This document shows positions 43,276-52,203 of a stretch of 64,000 bases of DNA, one piece after another. Source of the DNA: Desulfofundulus thermobenzoicus (GTDB lineage: Bacteria > Bacillota > Desulfotomaculia > Desulfotomaculales > Desulfovirgulaceae); NCBI RefSeq assembly GCF_009428905.1, contig NZ_WHYR01000011.1, forward strand, positions 18,800 to 82,799. The letters are read 5' to 3'. The position numbers were made by a program, and so were the translations under genes. Under the pieces are notes generated by a model that was not told the origin of the DNA, ran no database searches, and saw only the letters and a program-made list of their open reading frames with translations. Each line of letters begins with the position of its first letter. Position 1 is the first letter of the stretch.

Positions 43276-43602
43276 ATGCCCACCGGCAACAACAATGATG
43301 TTGGCGGCACGTCGCAACCGGTCAACAATCACAACCCGGAACTCAGAACTCATAATTCGCAACTCGCAACCCGTAACCCGAAACTCGAAACTATTATCGG
43401 CACGCCGCACCTGGTAAACGATCTGGTGGTCTACCCGGTTTCACCCCGGCTGGCCTACGTGGTGGAAAGGGACTGCCGCATCGAACTGACCACCACGCCG
43501 GAAAGCTGCACCTGCTGCACCTTCCGTTTCAATTTCCGGCATAAACCGGGTTTCCGCTGCCGGCATATCGCCGCCCTGCGGCAGGTGCTGGGCCTGCCCT
43601 GA
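43276..43602 (+). CDS. SWIM zinc-finger protein with a translated 7-bp minisatellite
   Basis: A 108-residue protein. The C-terminal half has the SWIM pattern Cys-x-Cys ... Cys-x-His (CTCC near residue 77, CRHIAALR near 95), a zinc finger found in SWI2/SNF2 and MuDR proteins. The N-terminal half is encoded by nine heptamers (43333-43395) and reads as three seven-residue repeats NPELRTH/NSQLATR/NPKLETI. ATG follows GGGGGG eight bases upstream. No partner gene is adjacent; role unknown, nucleic-acid or protein binding likely. It converges on the GGDEF/HD-GYP gene, leaving two bases between them. Confidence 0.7.
   Translation: MPTGNNNDVGGTSQPVNNHNPELRTHNSQLATRNPKLETIIGTPHLVNDLVVYPVSPRLAYVVERDCRIELTTTPESCTCCTFRFNFRHKPGFRCRHIAALRQVLGLP
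43333..43395 (+). repeat. Heptanucleotide minisatellite (9 x AACYCGN)
   Basis: Nine consecutive 7-bp units of consensus AACTCGN/AACCCGN, for example AACTCGC, AACCCGT, AACTCGA. The total of 63 bp keeps the frame of the surrounding gene. Similar heptamers occur elsewhere in related Firmicute genomes, mainly between genes. Confidence 0.9.
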
Positions 43603-43604
43603 GG

Positions 43605-45761
43605 TTACCCCGCCGCCCATGGCTCGCCGTCGGGAGCTGCGTCCTTCATGTCCACCAGCACCGCCAGGAAGGCCTCCACCACCGTGGGGTCGAACTGGGT
43701 GCCGGCACAGCGGCACAGTTCCTGCACAGCTTCGGGCCAGGGCCGGGCCGGACGGTAGGGACGGCCGGTAATCATGGCGTCAAAGGCGGCCGCCACGGCG
43801 ATGACCCGCGCCCCCAGGGGGATGTCCTCCCCGGCCAGCCCGGCCGGGTAACCGCTGCCGTCGTAGTGTTCGTGGTGGTGCATGACCAGGGGTACCAGGG
43901 GTGCCAGTGCCCGGATGGGACGGATGAGATTGGCGCCGTACACCGGGTGCTGCTTTACCACGGCCCATTCCTCGTCAGTCAGAGGACCGCCCTTGTTCAA
44001 AATATGCCGGCAGATGCGAATCTTGCCCAGGTCATGGACAAAGGCGGCCAGGCGGATACGGTTGGTTTCGCCCACCGGCAGATCCAGTTCCTGGGCGGTC
44101 ATGGTGGCGTAACGCACCACCCTTTCCGTATGGGCGTAAGTATACCGGTCCTTTTCATCAATTATCTGCAGCAGGGTTTTGATCATGTAGGTCAGGGGCG
44201 AGCCGGGATTTTTCAGCTGCAGCTCCAGTTCCGGCAGGGCGGAAAAGAAGGGCTCCACCCGGTTCCCAGTCCCTCCCTTGGCCCGGTAAAGGGCCTGGTC
44301 GGCCACCTTCACCAATCCCCAGGTGCTGGTGGCGTTGGTGGGATAAACGGCCAGCCCGGTGGATACGGTCAACTTTTTACCCGGTAAGCGGTCCTTGCCT
44401 GGGAAAGGATAATTTTCTATGCGTTGCACCAGGGATTCGGCCAGTTCCCGGGCCGCAGTGCCGTCGGTCCCGGGCATGATCACCGCAAATTCATCACCGC
44501 CGTAACGGGCCACCACATCGGTGGGTCGCACGCTGGATACCAGCACCTGCCCCAGTTGCCTGAGCAGGTCGTCGCCCATGGGGTGACCCAGCGCCTCGTT
44601 GTACTGTTTGAAATCATCAATATCCAGCATCAACAGGGCCAGGTTCCCCTTTTCCACCATGGCCCGCAGCATCTCATCACCCAGGCGGTCAAAGAGGTAG
44701 CGGTAATTGTAAAGACCGGTCAGGGCATCCCGCACGGCCAGGCCCTGCAGTTCCCTGTTTTCCCGGCGCAACAACTCCTCCCGGGCCTTCTGCTCGGTAA
44801 TGTCCCGGGCAATGAGCATGGCCCCCACCTGACGCTGGCCGAAGGAAAGGGGCAGGGAATCCACCAGCAAAACCCGGGCTCCTCCCTGGGCCGGTTCATA
44901 AATGTATTCGTCATTGTACCGGGCAATACCGTCGGACAGCACATTTAAAAAAGGATAGGCAAAGGGCAAACCGCCGGCGGAACCAAAAACGGCATTATAT
45001 TTCTTACCCACCACTTCCCCGGCCTTGATACCGAACAATTTTTCCGCCAGCGGGTTTATACCGGTGATGTTGCCGCCCCTGTCAACGGTAATAATGGCAT
45101 TGGGGCTGCTGGCCATGACCATGGCGTAGGTGCCGGCCTCTTCCCGGATGCGGCGGCTTAAAGACAGTAAGAACAGGGCCACCACCAGTACACCGGCGGC
45201 CAGCACCACCAGGCTCACCGCCATCACCATGGCCACCTGCCGGTGGTTTTCCCGGCGGCCTTCTTCCATCTGATCCTCCTGGTAGGATACAAAATTACGG
45301 CTGGCTTCAATCATGCCCTGCACTTCCGAAAGGGGAAGCATATCGGCCTCCACCGGAACCCCGGGATGACTGTCCTTCCACGCAATGGCGGCATCGGCCC
45401 GCTCTTTGAAGTTCCGGTACTTTTCCTCCAGATCTGCGATCAATTTTTTACCCTGGTCCGTATAAACGCTTTCTTTCAACCCGGCAAAGCGCCGGGAGGT
45501 ATTTTCCTCTTCCAATTGATAGCCGTCCACATAACGGCGCTCACCGGTGAGCAGGTATGTCTTGACCATCAGGGCCATATATTCGTAGGATGCCTGTAAC
45601 CCCCTGGCCTCGCTCACCTTCCAGGCCCGCTCGCTAATCAATGTGGAATAGGAACGGTCTATGGCCTGCAACTGCCACAGGGACAGGCCGCCAACCAGAA
45701 ATAAAAATACCAGGATGACTCCCATCCCGCGGACTAAATTACGCTTGATCTGAAACTGCAT
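43605..45761 (-). CDS. Membrane sensor with PAS, GGDEF and HD-GYP domains (cyclic-di-GMP turnover)
   Basis: A 718-residue sensor. Two membrane helices (about 8-30 and 175-200) enclose a four-helix extracellular sensor; a PAS domain follows (about 215-330), then GGDEF with intact YGGDEF (about 423), then HD-GYP with HDLGK and HHEHYDGSGYP (about 627). It could both make and break down cyclic-di-GMP. I chose ATG at 45761 after GGGGGTG; a GTG two codons upstream is less likely. Alone on its transcript. Confidence 0.93.
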   Translation of the reverse strand: MQFQIKRNLVRGMGVILVFLFLVGGLSLWQLQAIDRSYSTLISERAWKVSEARGLQASYEYMALMVKTYLLTGERRYVDGYQLEEENTSRRFAGLKESVYTDQGKKLIADLEEKYRNFKERADAAIAWKDSHPGVPVEADMLPLSEVQGMIEASRNFVSYQEDQMEEGRRENHRQVAMVMAVSLVVLAAGVLVVALFLLSLSRRIREEAGTYAMVMASSPNAIITVDRGGNITGINPLAEKLFGIKAGEVVGKKYNAVFGSAGGLPFAYPFLNVLSDGIARYNDEYIYEPAQGGARVLLVDSLPLSFGQRQVGAMLIARDITEQKAREELLRRENRELQGLAVRDALTGLYNYRYLFDRLGDEMLRAMVEKGNLALLMLDIDDFKQYNEALGHPMGDDLLRQLGQVLVSSVRPTDVVARYGGDEFAVIMPGTDGTAARELAESLVQRIENYPFPGKDRLPGKKLTVSTGLAVYPTNATSTWGLVKVADQALYRAKGGTGNRVEPFFSALPELELQLKNPGSPLTYMIKTLLQIIDEKDRYTYAHTERVVRYATMTAQELDLPVGETNRIRLAAFVHDLGKIRICRHILNKGGPLTDEEWAVVKQHPVYGANLIRPIRALAPLVPLVMHHHEHYDGSGYPAGLAGEDIPLGARVIAVAAAFDAMITGRPYRPARPWPEAVQELCRCAGTQFDPTVVEAFLAVLVDMKDAAPDGEPWAAG

Positions 45762-45826
45762 AACCACACCCCCGTAACCGGTTCAGGGATTGTTATTGTG
45801 ATAACTTTCTCTATTTACCCATTTTC

Positions 45827-45855
45827 ATCATATCACAAAAATCTCTTTTGTGTAA
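45827..45855 (-). promoter_or_regulatory. Promoter of the GGDEF/HD-GYP gene
   Basis: Minus-strand TTACAC (45850-45855), 17-bp spacer, TATGAT (45827-45832). Confidence 0.6.
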
Positions 45856-46206
45856 CCCCGGAATACATTCATTATATACCATCCTCCGTGGTGGCAATTT
45901 ATGGTTCACCGGTGCCGGAGCAGGTACAGCCGGCCCCATTGCTCCCCGCCATGTGCCTCATGGGCCGTCGGCCACAGGGTGAACCGGATAACGCCGGACC
46001 GGCAGCGGTTTGACCAATAGCCGCCTTCTCCGATACTGGCGTTTATACCTGTATGTTCGCTATCCCATTTTCACTTCCTGCCGGGAAGGATTAATTTTCG
46101 CCCGGAGGCGCTATAGCCAAAATACCCGGCCGGCGGTGGTTTTTTACCGCTTGACCCTCCGGGGTCATCCCTTTGGTTAAAAACCGTGGTGGTTTTCCGC
46201 TCCGTC
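45856..46206. other. Intergenic stretch with no gene seen
   Basis: About 350 bp between two divergent genes. No supported gene or RNA. An extended -10 (TGTTATACT) for the hydrolase begins at 46207. Confidence 0.5.
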
Positions 46207-46215
46207 TGTTATACT
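46207..46215 (+). promoter_or_regulatory. Extended -10 promoter element of the hydrolase gene
   Basis: TGTTATACT with TG at 46207-46208 and TATACT at 46210-46215; no good -35 at 17 bp, which fits an extended -10 promoter. Confidence 0.5.
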
Positions 46216-46251
46216 TTAAGTAAAAAAAACAGGAAAGGAACGGTTCAAAAA

Positions 46252-47025
46252 ATGCCAGAATATGCCGGGTGGCAAAGGATTACATTCACCAATTCCCGGG
46301 GCCTCAAGCTGGCGGGCCTGCTGCACGGAAATCCGGCGGATACGGAAAAGATAATCATCAACTGCCACGGCTTTACCGGCGGCAAGGAAGGCGGCGGCCG
46401 GGCGCTGGCCCTGGGCGGGGAACTGGCCCGCCGGGGCTGGGCTACCTTGGTGTTTGACTTTGCGGGCAATGGAGAGAGCGGCGGTCATTTCGCCGATTTA
46501 ACCCTGACCGGGCAGATTGACGACCTGACCCGGGCGGTGGATCTGGTCCTGGAGCGGGGGTTCCGGCAGGTGATCACCCTGGGGCGCAGTTTTGGCGGTT
46601 CCACGGTCATTTGCCAGGGGGCCCGGGATCCCCGGGTGGCCGGCATATGTACCTGGGCTGCTCCGGCCAGGCTAATGGAACTGTTTGCCGGATTCACCGA
46701 TGAACCCCTGGACGGCCCGGGGGAAACGGTCAATCTGGCCGGTGAAAAGGGAATGATCCAGTTAAAGAAAGATTTTTTCCGGGACCTGGAGAATTACGAC
46801 GTGCCCGGCCAGGCCGCCCGTCTCTCTCCCCGCCCCCTGCTGGTTATCCAGGGCACCCGTGACGGGGTGGTACCGCCGGATGATGCCCGGCTGATTTATG
46901 AAGCCGCGGGCGAACCCCGGGAGCTGGTGTGGATTGAAAAGGGGGATCACCAGTTCACCGGCCAGCTGGAACCAGTGTGGCAGGCCTTTTTTCAGTGGCT
47001 GGACAGGCATTTCCCGCAACGGTGA
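46252..47025 (+). CDS. Alpha/beta hydrolase
   Basis: A 257-residue serine hydrolase of the alpha/beta fold (peptidase-S9/acylaminoacyl-like). The oxyanion-side NCHGFTGGKEGGG, nucleophile Ser in GRSFGGS (about 114), acid Asp in GTRDGVVPPDD (about 203) and His in KGDHQFTG (about 235) form a complete triad. No signal peptide. ATG at 46252; ribosome site AAAGGAA about 12 bases away is modest. Substrate unknown. Confidence 0.85.
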   Translation: MPEYAGWQRITFTNSRGLKLAGLLHGNPADTEKIIINCHGFTGGKEGGGRALALGGELARRGWATLVFDFAGNGESGGHFADLTLTGQIDDLTRAVDLVLERGFRQVITLGRSFGGSTVICQGARDPRVAGICTWAAPARLMELFAGFTDEPLDGPGETVNLAGEKGMIQLKKDFFRDLENYDVPGQAARLSPRPLLVIQGTRDGVVPPDDARLIYEAAGEPRELVWIEKGDHQFTGQLEPVWQAFFQWLDRHFPQR

Positions 47026-47083
47026 ACCATAATCCGGCATCCGGCCTCCATCGACCGGTAACTATTTCCGAGGAAGTGTATGC

Positions 47084-49258
47084 ATGTTCCGGAGTCGCTC
47101 CTCTGCTCAAAAAACAAACGATGCCCGGCCGCTGGCGGAAGGGACAACTCCTCCTCCCTTCCGGGCCGCCGTGGATACGGGAGGCACCTTCACCGACATT
47201 TGCCTTTTACGGGAAGACACGGGTGAGGTGTTTACCTGGAAGATCCCCTCCACTCCCGGGGATCCGTCCCGGGCGGTTTTAACGGGCCTGCAGGAAGCCA
47301 TGGCCGCGGCCGGCCTGGAACCCGGGGGGTTGCAATTTCTCCTGCACGGCACCACTGTGGCCACCAATGCCCTGCTGGAGGGTAAGGGAGCAAAAACGGC
47401 CCTGCTGATCACCAGGGGGTTCGAGGATATCCTGCTCATCGGCCGGCAAACCAGGCCCTCCCTTTACAATTTCCGGGCCGAAAAGCCCCCGGCCCTGATC
47501 CCCCGCCGCCTGACCTTCGGCATCACCGAACGGATCCTGGCGGACGGTCGGGTTTTCATTCCCCTGGATGAAGAAGAAGTAAAATTAACCGTCCAGAAAA
47601 TCAAACAAGGGAACATCACTTCCATTGCCGTCAGTTTCCTGCATTCTTACCGCAACCCCGTCCACGAAGAAAGGGTGCGGCAAATTATCGAGGAAATCTA
47701 CCCGGAGGCGGCGGTGACCCTCTCTTCCGACATCCTGCCCACCATCGGTGAATATGAACGCACCAGCACCACGGCCATCAACGCCCTGGTGCAGCCCCTG
47801 GTTGCCGGCTATCTGTCCCGGCTGAACAAAAGTGTAAAATCTTTGACCCCAAAACCGGCGGTTGAAGCCACTGCAGAGAAGGAACCGGTTTCTTCCGGGG
47901 GGGGCCGGCCGGGCCTGTTAATCCTGCATTCCGGCGGAGGGGTCCTGACCGTAGCCCAGGCCTGCCGGGAAAGCGCCCGCACCGTGCTGTCCGGTCCGGC
48001 CGGCGGGGTGCTGGCGGGAATCCAGCTGGCCCGGCAGACGGGGCGGCCCCATATCATCACCGCCGACATGGGCGGCACCAGTATGGATATCTGCCTGATC
48101 AAGGGTGAACAGCCCCGTTATACCACTGAAGGGAAGGTTGCCGGCCATCCCCTGAGCCTGCCCATGCTGGACATCCATACCATTGGCGCGGGGGGTGGAA
48201 GCGTCGGCTGGATTGACGGTGGCGGAGCCCTGAGGGTGGGGCCGGCCAGCGCCGGCGCCCGGCCCGGTCCGGCCTGTTACGGGCTTGGCGGAACGGAACC
48301 GACCGTTACCGATGCCAACCTGGTCCTGGGACGGCTCAACCCCCGGGGGACCCTGGGCCGCAAACTGCCGCTGCAACCCCATCTGGCCCGGCAGTGCCTG
48401 GAGGAAAAACTGGCCCGTCCGCTGGGCATATCCGTGGAGGAGGCGGCTGCGGGCATGATCCGGGTGGTTAACGCGGCCATGGCCCGGGCCATGCGGGTGG
48501 TATCGGTACAAAGGGGCCATGATCCCCGGGATTTCACCCTGGTGGCCTTTGGCGGGGCCGGCCCCCTGCACGCCGTGGAACTGGCCCGGGAACTGGGCAT
48601 ACCCTATGTTTTGATCCCTCCCCACCCGGGAGTGACATCAGCCCTGGGTATGCTCAACGCCGATTTGCGCCGGGACTGTATGAGTACGGTGCTGCTGCCC
48701 CTTAAGGAAACCAGCCCGGATATACTGGGGGAACTGTACGCCCCCCTGGAGGAAAAGGGCCGCCGGGATTTAATCCAGGAGGGTTTTGCGGAGGGACAAA
48801 TCATCATCTCCCGGTATATCGACCTGCGTTACCAGGGCCAGTCCCACAACCTGACCCTGCCCGTCCCGGCCGGCCGGCTCTCCCGGGGGGATCTGGTTAT
48901 TTTAACCCGCAGCTTCCACCTTCTGCACCGGCAGGAATATGGTTTTTGCCGGGAAGAGGCCCCCGTGGAAGCGGTGAACCTGCGGGTGACAACCACGGTA
49001 ACCCTGTTCCGGCCGCATTACCCCACCCCTGCCCCGGCAAAAGGTCCGGCTGCACCGGAACCGGTGGAAGAACGACCCGTTTACTTTGACGGGCGGTTTA
49101 TCCCCACCCCCGTCTACCACCGGGCAGTTCTGCCGCCGGGAATTACTTTGACGGGGCCGGCGGTAATTGAACAACCCGACACCACCACCCTGATCTGGCC
49201 GGGAATGACCGCCCAGAGGGACAGCCGGGGTAATTTAATTCTGTCTGTGGGGAAGTGA
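47084..49258 (+). CDS. hyuA: Hydantoinase/5-oxoprolinase family A subunit
   Basis: A 724-residue ATP-dependent hydrolase of the HyuA/OplAH-N class. The N-terminal actin-like ATPase motif VDTGGTFTDICLL, the LLHGTTVATNALLEGKG stretch, GPAGGVLAGIQLA and the DMGGTSMDICLI motif are clear. Subunits A and B together open hydantoin or 5-oxoproline rings in the known enzymes; related pairs act on other amides or as carboxylases. The first 27 residues are a variable, disordered-looking extension before FRAAVDTGG, so the true start could be later. It is six bp from hyuB. Confidence 0.9.
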   Translation: MFRSRSSAQKTNDARPLAEGTTPPPFRAAVDTGGTFTDICLLREDTGEVFTWKIPSTPGDPSRAVLTGLQEAMAAAGLEPGGLQFLLHGTTVATNALLEGKGAKTALLITRGFEDILLIGRQTRPSLYNFRAEKPPALIPRRLTFGITERILADGRVFIPLDEEEVKLTVQKIKQGNITSIAVSFLHSYRNPVHEERVRQIIEEIYPEAAVTLSSDILPTIGEYERTSTTAINALVQPLVAGYLSRLNKSVKSLTPKPAVEATAEKEPVSSGGGRPGLLILHSGGGVLTVAQACRESARTVLSGPAGGVLAGIQLARQTGRPHIITADMGGTSMDICLIKGEQPRYTTEGKVAGHPLSLPMLDIHTIGAGGGSVGWIDGGGALRVGPASAGARPGPACYGLGGTEPTVTDANLVLGRLNPRGTLGRKLPLQPHLARQCLEEKLARPLGISVEEAAAGMIRVVNAAMARAMRVVSVQRGHDPRDFTLVAFGGAGPLHAVELARELGIPYVLIPPHPGVTSALGMLNADLRRDCMSTVLLPLKETSPDILGELYAPLEEKGRRDLIQEGFAEGQIIISRYIDLRYQGQSHNLTLPVPAGRLSRGDLVILTRSFHLLHRQEYGFCREEAPVEAVNLRVTTTVTLFRPHYPTPAPAKGPAAPEPVEERPVYFDGRFIPTPVYHRAVLPPGITLTGPAVIEQPDTTTLIWPGMTAQRDSRGNLILSVGK

Positions 49259-49264
49259 AAACCA

Positions 49265-51070
49265 GTGGCTAAAGAAACCAATCCCCCCGCCAGGAGTCTG
49301 GATCCCGCCGGTCTGGAAGTGCTGCACCACGCTCTGGCCTCGGTGGCCGAGGAAATGGGCGCCGTGCTAACCAGGACGGCCCTTTCCCCCAACATCAAAG
49401 ACCGCCGTGACTGTTCCACGGCCATTTACACCGCCGGCGGCCGGCTGGTGGCCCAGGCGGAACATATCCCTTTGCACCTGGGTTTGATGCCCACCGTGGT
49501 GCGGGCGGTGCTGGCCGAATATCCCCCCGGTACACTGGAGCCCGGGGACGCGGTAATGATCAACGATCCCTATATCAGCGGGTCCCACCTGCCGGACATC
49601 TGCCTGATCAGCCCGGTTTTCCACGGCGACACAATGCTGGGTCTGGTGGCCAACCTGGCCCATCATGTGGATGTGGGGGGGGCGGTACCGGGAAGCATGT
49701 CCACCGTGGCCACGGAAATTTTCCAGGAGGGCATCCGTATCCCCCCGGTGAAGATCCGCCGCCGGGGCAAGGTAAATACAGAGCTTTTAAAGCTGCTGGC
49801 CCATAATCTGCGTACGGCCCGGGAATTTTACGGGGACATCCAGGCCCAGCTTTCCGCCAACGACCGGGGTATTGCCAGGATGCTGGAACTGGCCGGACGC
49901 TACGGCACCCCCCTATTGCGACGGTACATGGAAGAATTGATGGCATACACCCACCGGCGGCTGCTGTCCGCCCTGGAGGTCATCCCCCGGGGTACCTTTT
50001 CTTGCGAGGACTTTTTGGAAGGGGATGGGCTGGTGGAGGGCCCGGTGAATATCCGGGCGAGCATCACCCGCCATGACCGGGGGCTGACGGTGGATTTCTC
50101 CGGTACCCACGCCCAGGTGCGGGGTCCGGTGAACGCCACCCGGGGTGTGACCCTGGCCTGCGTTTACTTCGTGGTCAAGTCGGTACTGGACCCGGACCTG
50201 CCGTCCAACGACGGACTGACCCGCTCCCTGGAGGTAATCACACCGTCTGGCAGCCTGGTCAACCCCATCTTTCCCGCTCCCGTGGCCCATGCCAACATCA
50301 ATACCGCCCAGCGCATTGCCGATGTACTGCTGGGTGCCTTCGCCCGGGTGGCGCCGGAACGGGTTACGGCGGCAGGAACAGGCAGTATGAGCAATTTTAC
50401 CGTGGGTGGGATGGATCCGGCCACGGGCAAATACTATTCCTATGTGGAAACCTGCGGCGGCGGCCAGGGGGCCAAATGCGACCGGGACGGCCTGGACGGG
50501 GTGCACGTGCACATGACCAACACCCGGAATACTCCGGTGGAAGTAATTGAGCAGTCCTACCCCCTGCGGGTGGACCGCTACGGCCTGGCCCGGGATTCGG
50601 CGGGAGCCGGTAAACAGCGGGGCGGCCTGGGGCTGATCCGGGAGATCACCGTTTTAAGGGGAGAAGCGACGGTTTCGGTAAGCACCGAACGGACCCGCAT
50701 CCCACCATGGGGCCTCTGTGGGGGGTTGCCCGGCCAAAGGGCCTTCGCCGGGATATCTCCGCCGGCAAACCGGAAACCGGAAGATAACCGGGAAGGGGAA
50801 AAAATCGGAAATACCACCCCGGTATCCTCGCCGGGGAAATTCACCTGCCGGGTGTCGCCGGGCACCCGGATCACGCTCCAAACCGCCGGCGGGGGCGGTT
50901 TTGGCCCTCCCCTGGAACGGGAACCGGAAAGGGTGCGCCGGGATGTACTGGAGGGATTGATTGAACGACAGACGGCAGAAGAAATTTACGGGGTGGTCTT
51001 AACCGAACAATTGGCCGTGGATGAAGAAAGAACCAGGGAAAAGCGACAAAAATTAAGAAGCAGCCATTAA
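49265..51070 (+). CDS. hyuB: Hydantoinase/5-oxoprolinase family B subunit
   Basis: A 601-residue HyuB-type subunit. Family motifs include ERRDCSTAIYTAGGRLVAQAEHIPLHLG-like N-terminus (here DRRDCSTAIYTAGG), INDPYISGSHLPDICLISPVF, the NINTAQRIADVLLGAFA stretch and a Gly-rich AGGGGFGPPLER near the C-terminus. GTG start after a GGGGAAG ribosome site, six bp behind hyuA. A short insertion with low-complexity residues (about 500-525) is not typical. Substrate cannot be read from sequence; no gamma (acetone-carboxylase-like) subunit is adjacent. Confidence 0.9.
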   Translation: MAKETNPPARSLDPAGLEVLHHALASVAEEMGAVLTRTALSPNIKDRRDCSTAIYTAGGRLVAQAEHIPLHLGLMPTVVRAVLAEYPPGTLEPGDAVMINDPYISGSHLPDICLISPVFHGDTMLGLVANLAHHVDVGGAVPGSMSTVATEIFQEGIRIPPVKIRRRGKVNTELLKLLAHNLRTAREFYGDIQAQLSANDRGIARMLELAGRYGTPLLRRYMEELMAYTHRRLLSALEVIPRGTFSCEDFLEGDGLVEGPVNIRASITRHDRGLTVDFSGTHAQVRGPVNATRGVTLACVYFVVKSVLDPDLPSNDGLTRSLEVITPSGSLVNPIFPAPVAHANINTAQRIADVLLGAFARVAPERVTAAGTGSMSNFTVGGMDPATGKYYSYVETCGGGQGAKCDRDGLDGVHVHMTNTRNTPVEVIEQSYPLRVDRYGLARDSAGAGKQRGGLGLIREITVLRGEATVSVSTERTRIPPWGLCGGLPGQRAFAGISPPANRKPEDNREGEKIGNTTPVSSPGKFTCRVSPGTRITLQTAGGGGFGPPLEREPERVRRDVLEGLIERQTAEEIYGVVLTEQLAVDEERTREKRQKLRSSH

Positions 51071-51276
51071 CCGGAAATTGTCCAGTATCTTTTAACCAGT
51101 ACTAAAGCCGGGCATAAGGCCGGTCCTGAAAGGGACGATGGGAAAACCGGTGGCCTCGCTTTTCCAGGACAAAAAGGCCCTGTAACCGGGATGCTTGACG
51201 GAAAACGGGCCGTATACCCGGTATTTTCCCGCGCAAAAAAGGTTCCGTATCCCACCATTTTCATACGGGCTCCTTC

Positions 51277-51305
51277 TGGACAGTTGGCAACGGCCGTGAT
51301 ATAAT
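51277..51305 (+). promoter_or_regulatory. Promoter of the zinc-ribbon gene
   Basis: TGGACA (51277-51282), 17-bp spacer, TATAAT (51300-51305). The transcript has a leader of about 110 nt. The upstream stretch 51071-51276 shows no gene. Confidence 0.8.
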
Positions 51306-51348
51306 GTCAGCAAACTGGTTTTGTGGTTACCGGCAAACAACTCTTCTC

Positions 51349-51392
51349 CTGGGTTCAGGGGGCAGGTGGTTTTGTTTGGGTCCCTGAACCAG
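51349..51392 (+). promoter_or_regulatory. Stable hairpin in the 5' leader of the zinc-ribbon gene
   Basis: Arms CTGGGTTCAGGG (51349-51360) and CCCTGAACCAG (51382-51392) pair over 11 bp with a one-base bulge, loop 21 nt. It ends about 18 nt before the AAAGGAGAGGAG ribosome site. No known riboswitch class is recognised. Confidence 0.55.
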
Positions 51393-51423
51393 TGGCAAAT
51401 CCCGAAAGGAGAGGAGTTTTTAA

Positions 51424-51723
51424 ATGTCTTATGAGGACAAAGTGCTCACCTGCCGTGACTGTGGTGCGGAGTTTATCTTCAGCGCCGGTGAACAGGCCTT
51501 TTACGCCGAGAAAGGCCTGACCAACGAACCCACCCGCTGCCGGGACTGCCGCCGCCAGCGCAAACAGCAGCGGAACGGCTTCCAGGGAGCGGAACGGCAG
51601 ATGTACGACGCCTTTTGTTCCGCCTGCGGCGCGCCCACCCAGGTGCCCTTCAAGCCCACCGGCCGCAAGCCCATCTACTGCCGGGAGTGCATGGCCAGCA
51701 ACCGGCGCATGAGTTACCGGTAA
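51424..51723 (+). CDS. Zinc-ribbon domain-containing protein, 99 residues
   Basis: Four CxxC pairs in two ribbons: CRDC and CRDC in the first (residues about 10-41), then CSAC and CREC (about 64-90). This is the zf-trcl/'probable zinc-ribbon' family common in Firmicutes and Chloroflexi, function unknown, possibly RNA- or DNA-associated; several members respond to cold or growth phase. ATG follows AAAGGAGAGGAG. Own promoter, structured leader and terminator indicate a single, well-expressed gene. Confidence 0.88.
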   Translation: MSYEDKVLTCRDCGAEFIFSAGEQAFYAEKGLTNEPTRCRDCRRQRKQQRNGFQGAERQMYDAFCSACGAPTQVPFKPTGRKPIYCRECMASNRRMSYR

Positions 51724-51773
51724 AGGTCAACCGGCAAAACCAAATATCATACAGCGCTCTTTTGGACAAATTA

Positions 51774-51806
51774 CCCTGCCCGGATGGGCAGGGCTTATTT
51801 GTTTTG
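51774..51806 (+). terminator. Rho-independent terminator after the zinc-ribbon gene
   Basis: Stem CCCTGCCC / GGGCAGGG, loop GGAT, tail CTTATTTGTTTTG. Confidence 0.8.
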
Positions 51807-52203
51807 TTGCCGATTCATTGGTCATCAAAAACCGGGCACAAGAAGACAGGCCTGAATGTTTTCTTTTTCTAAGGCAGAATAACGGCAAGTATCTACCAGT
51901 AGAATTATTTTTTATAAAAAAGGATAAAATGAAAAGCCCTGTTCTTTCGATAATATGTTTATGAGCCTGCTGGAACCATAGAAATAAAGACTTTACATAA
52001 ACCAGGGCGACGGATGAATACAGGACTATGATGCCATTTATGCAATTTAATCCCTGTTTAACCAAAAAGAAATTGTTATTTAACCTGACTGTTATATTTT
52101 AGTAATGTAATTCTCCCCGGTCATTGCCGCAATGCCCGTGGACAAACGTTGCTCAAACAGTTTTGCGGCAGTGCCCGCCAAAAAATTTTAAGGAGGTATC
52201 GAC
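51807..52203. other. AT-rich intergenic stretch
   Basis: About 400 bp with no supported gene; the part 51860-52110 is clearly richer in A and T than the rest of the window. A perfect AAGGAGG for the next gene lies at the end. No clear promoter was placed. Confidence 0.5.

Noticed and set aside
43333..43395. CRISPR or direct-repeat array in the SWIM gene
   Set aside because: Repeat period is only 7 bp with no spacers; it is a minisatellite.
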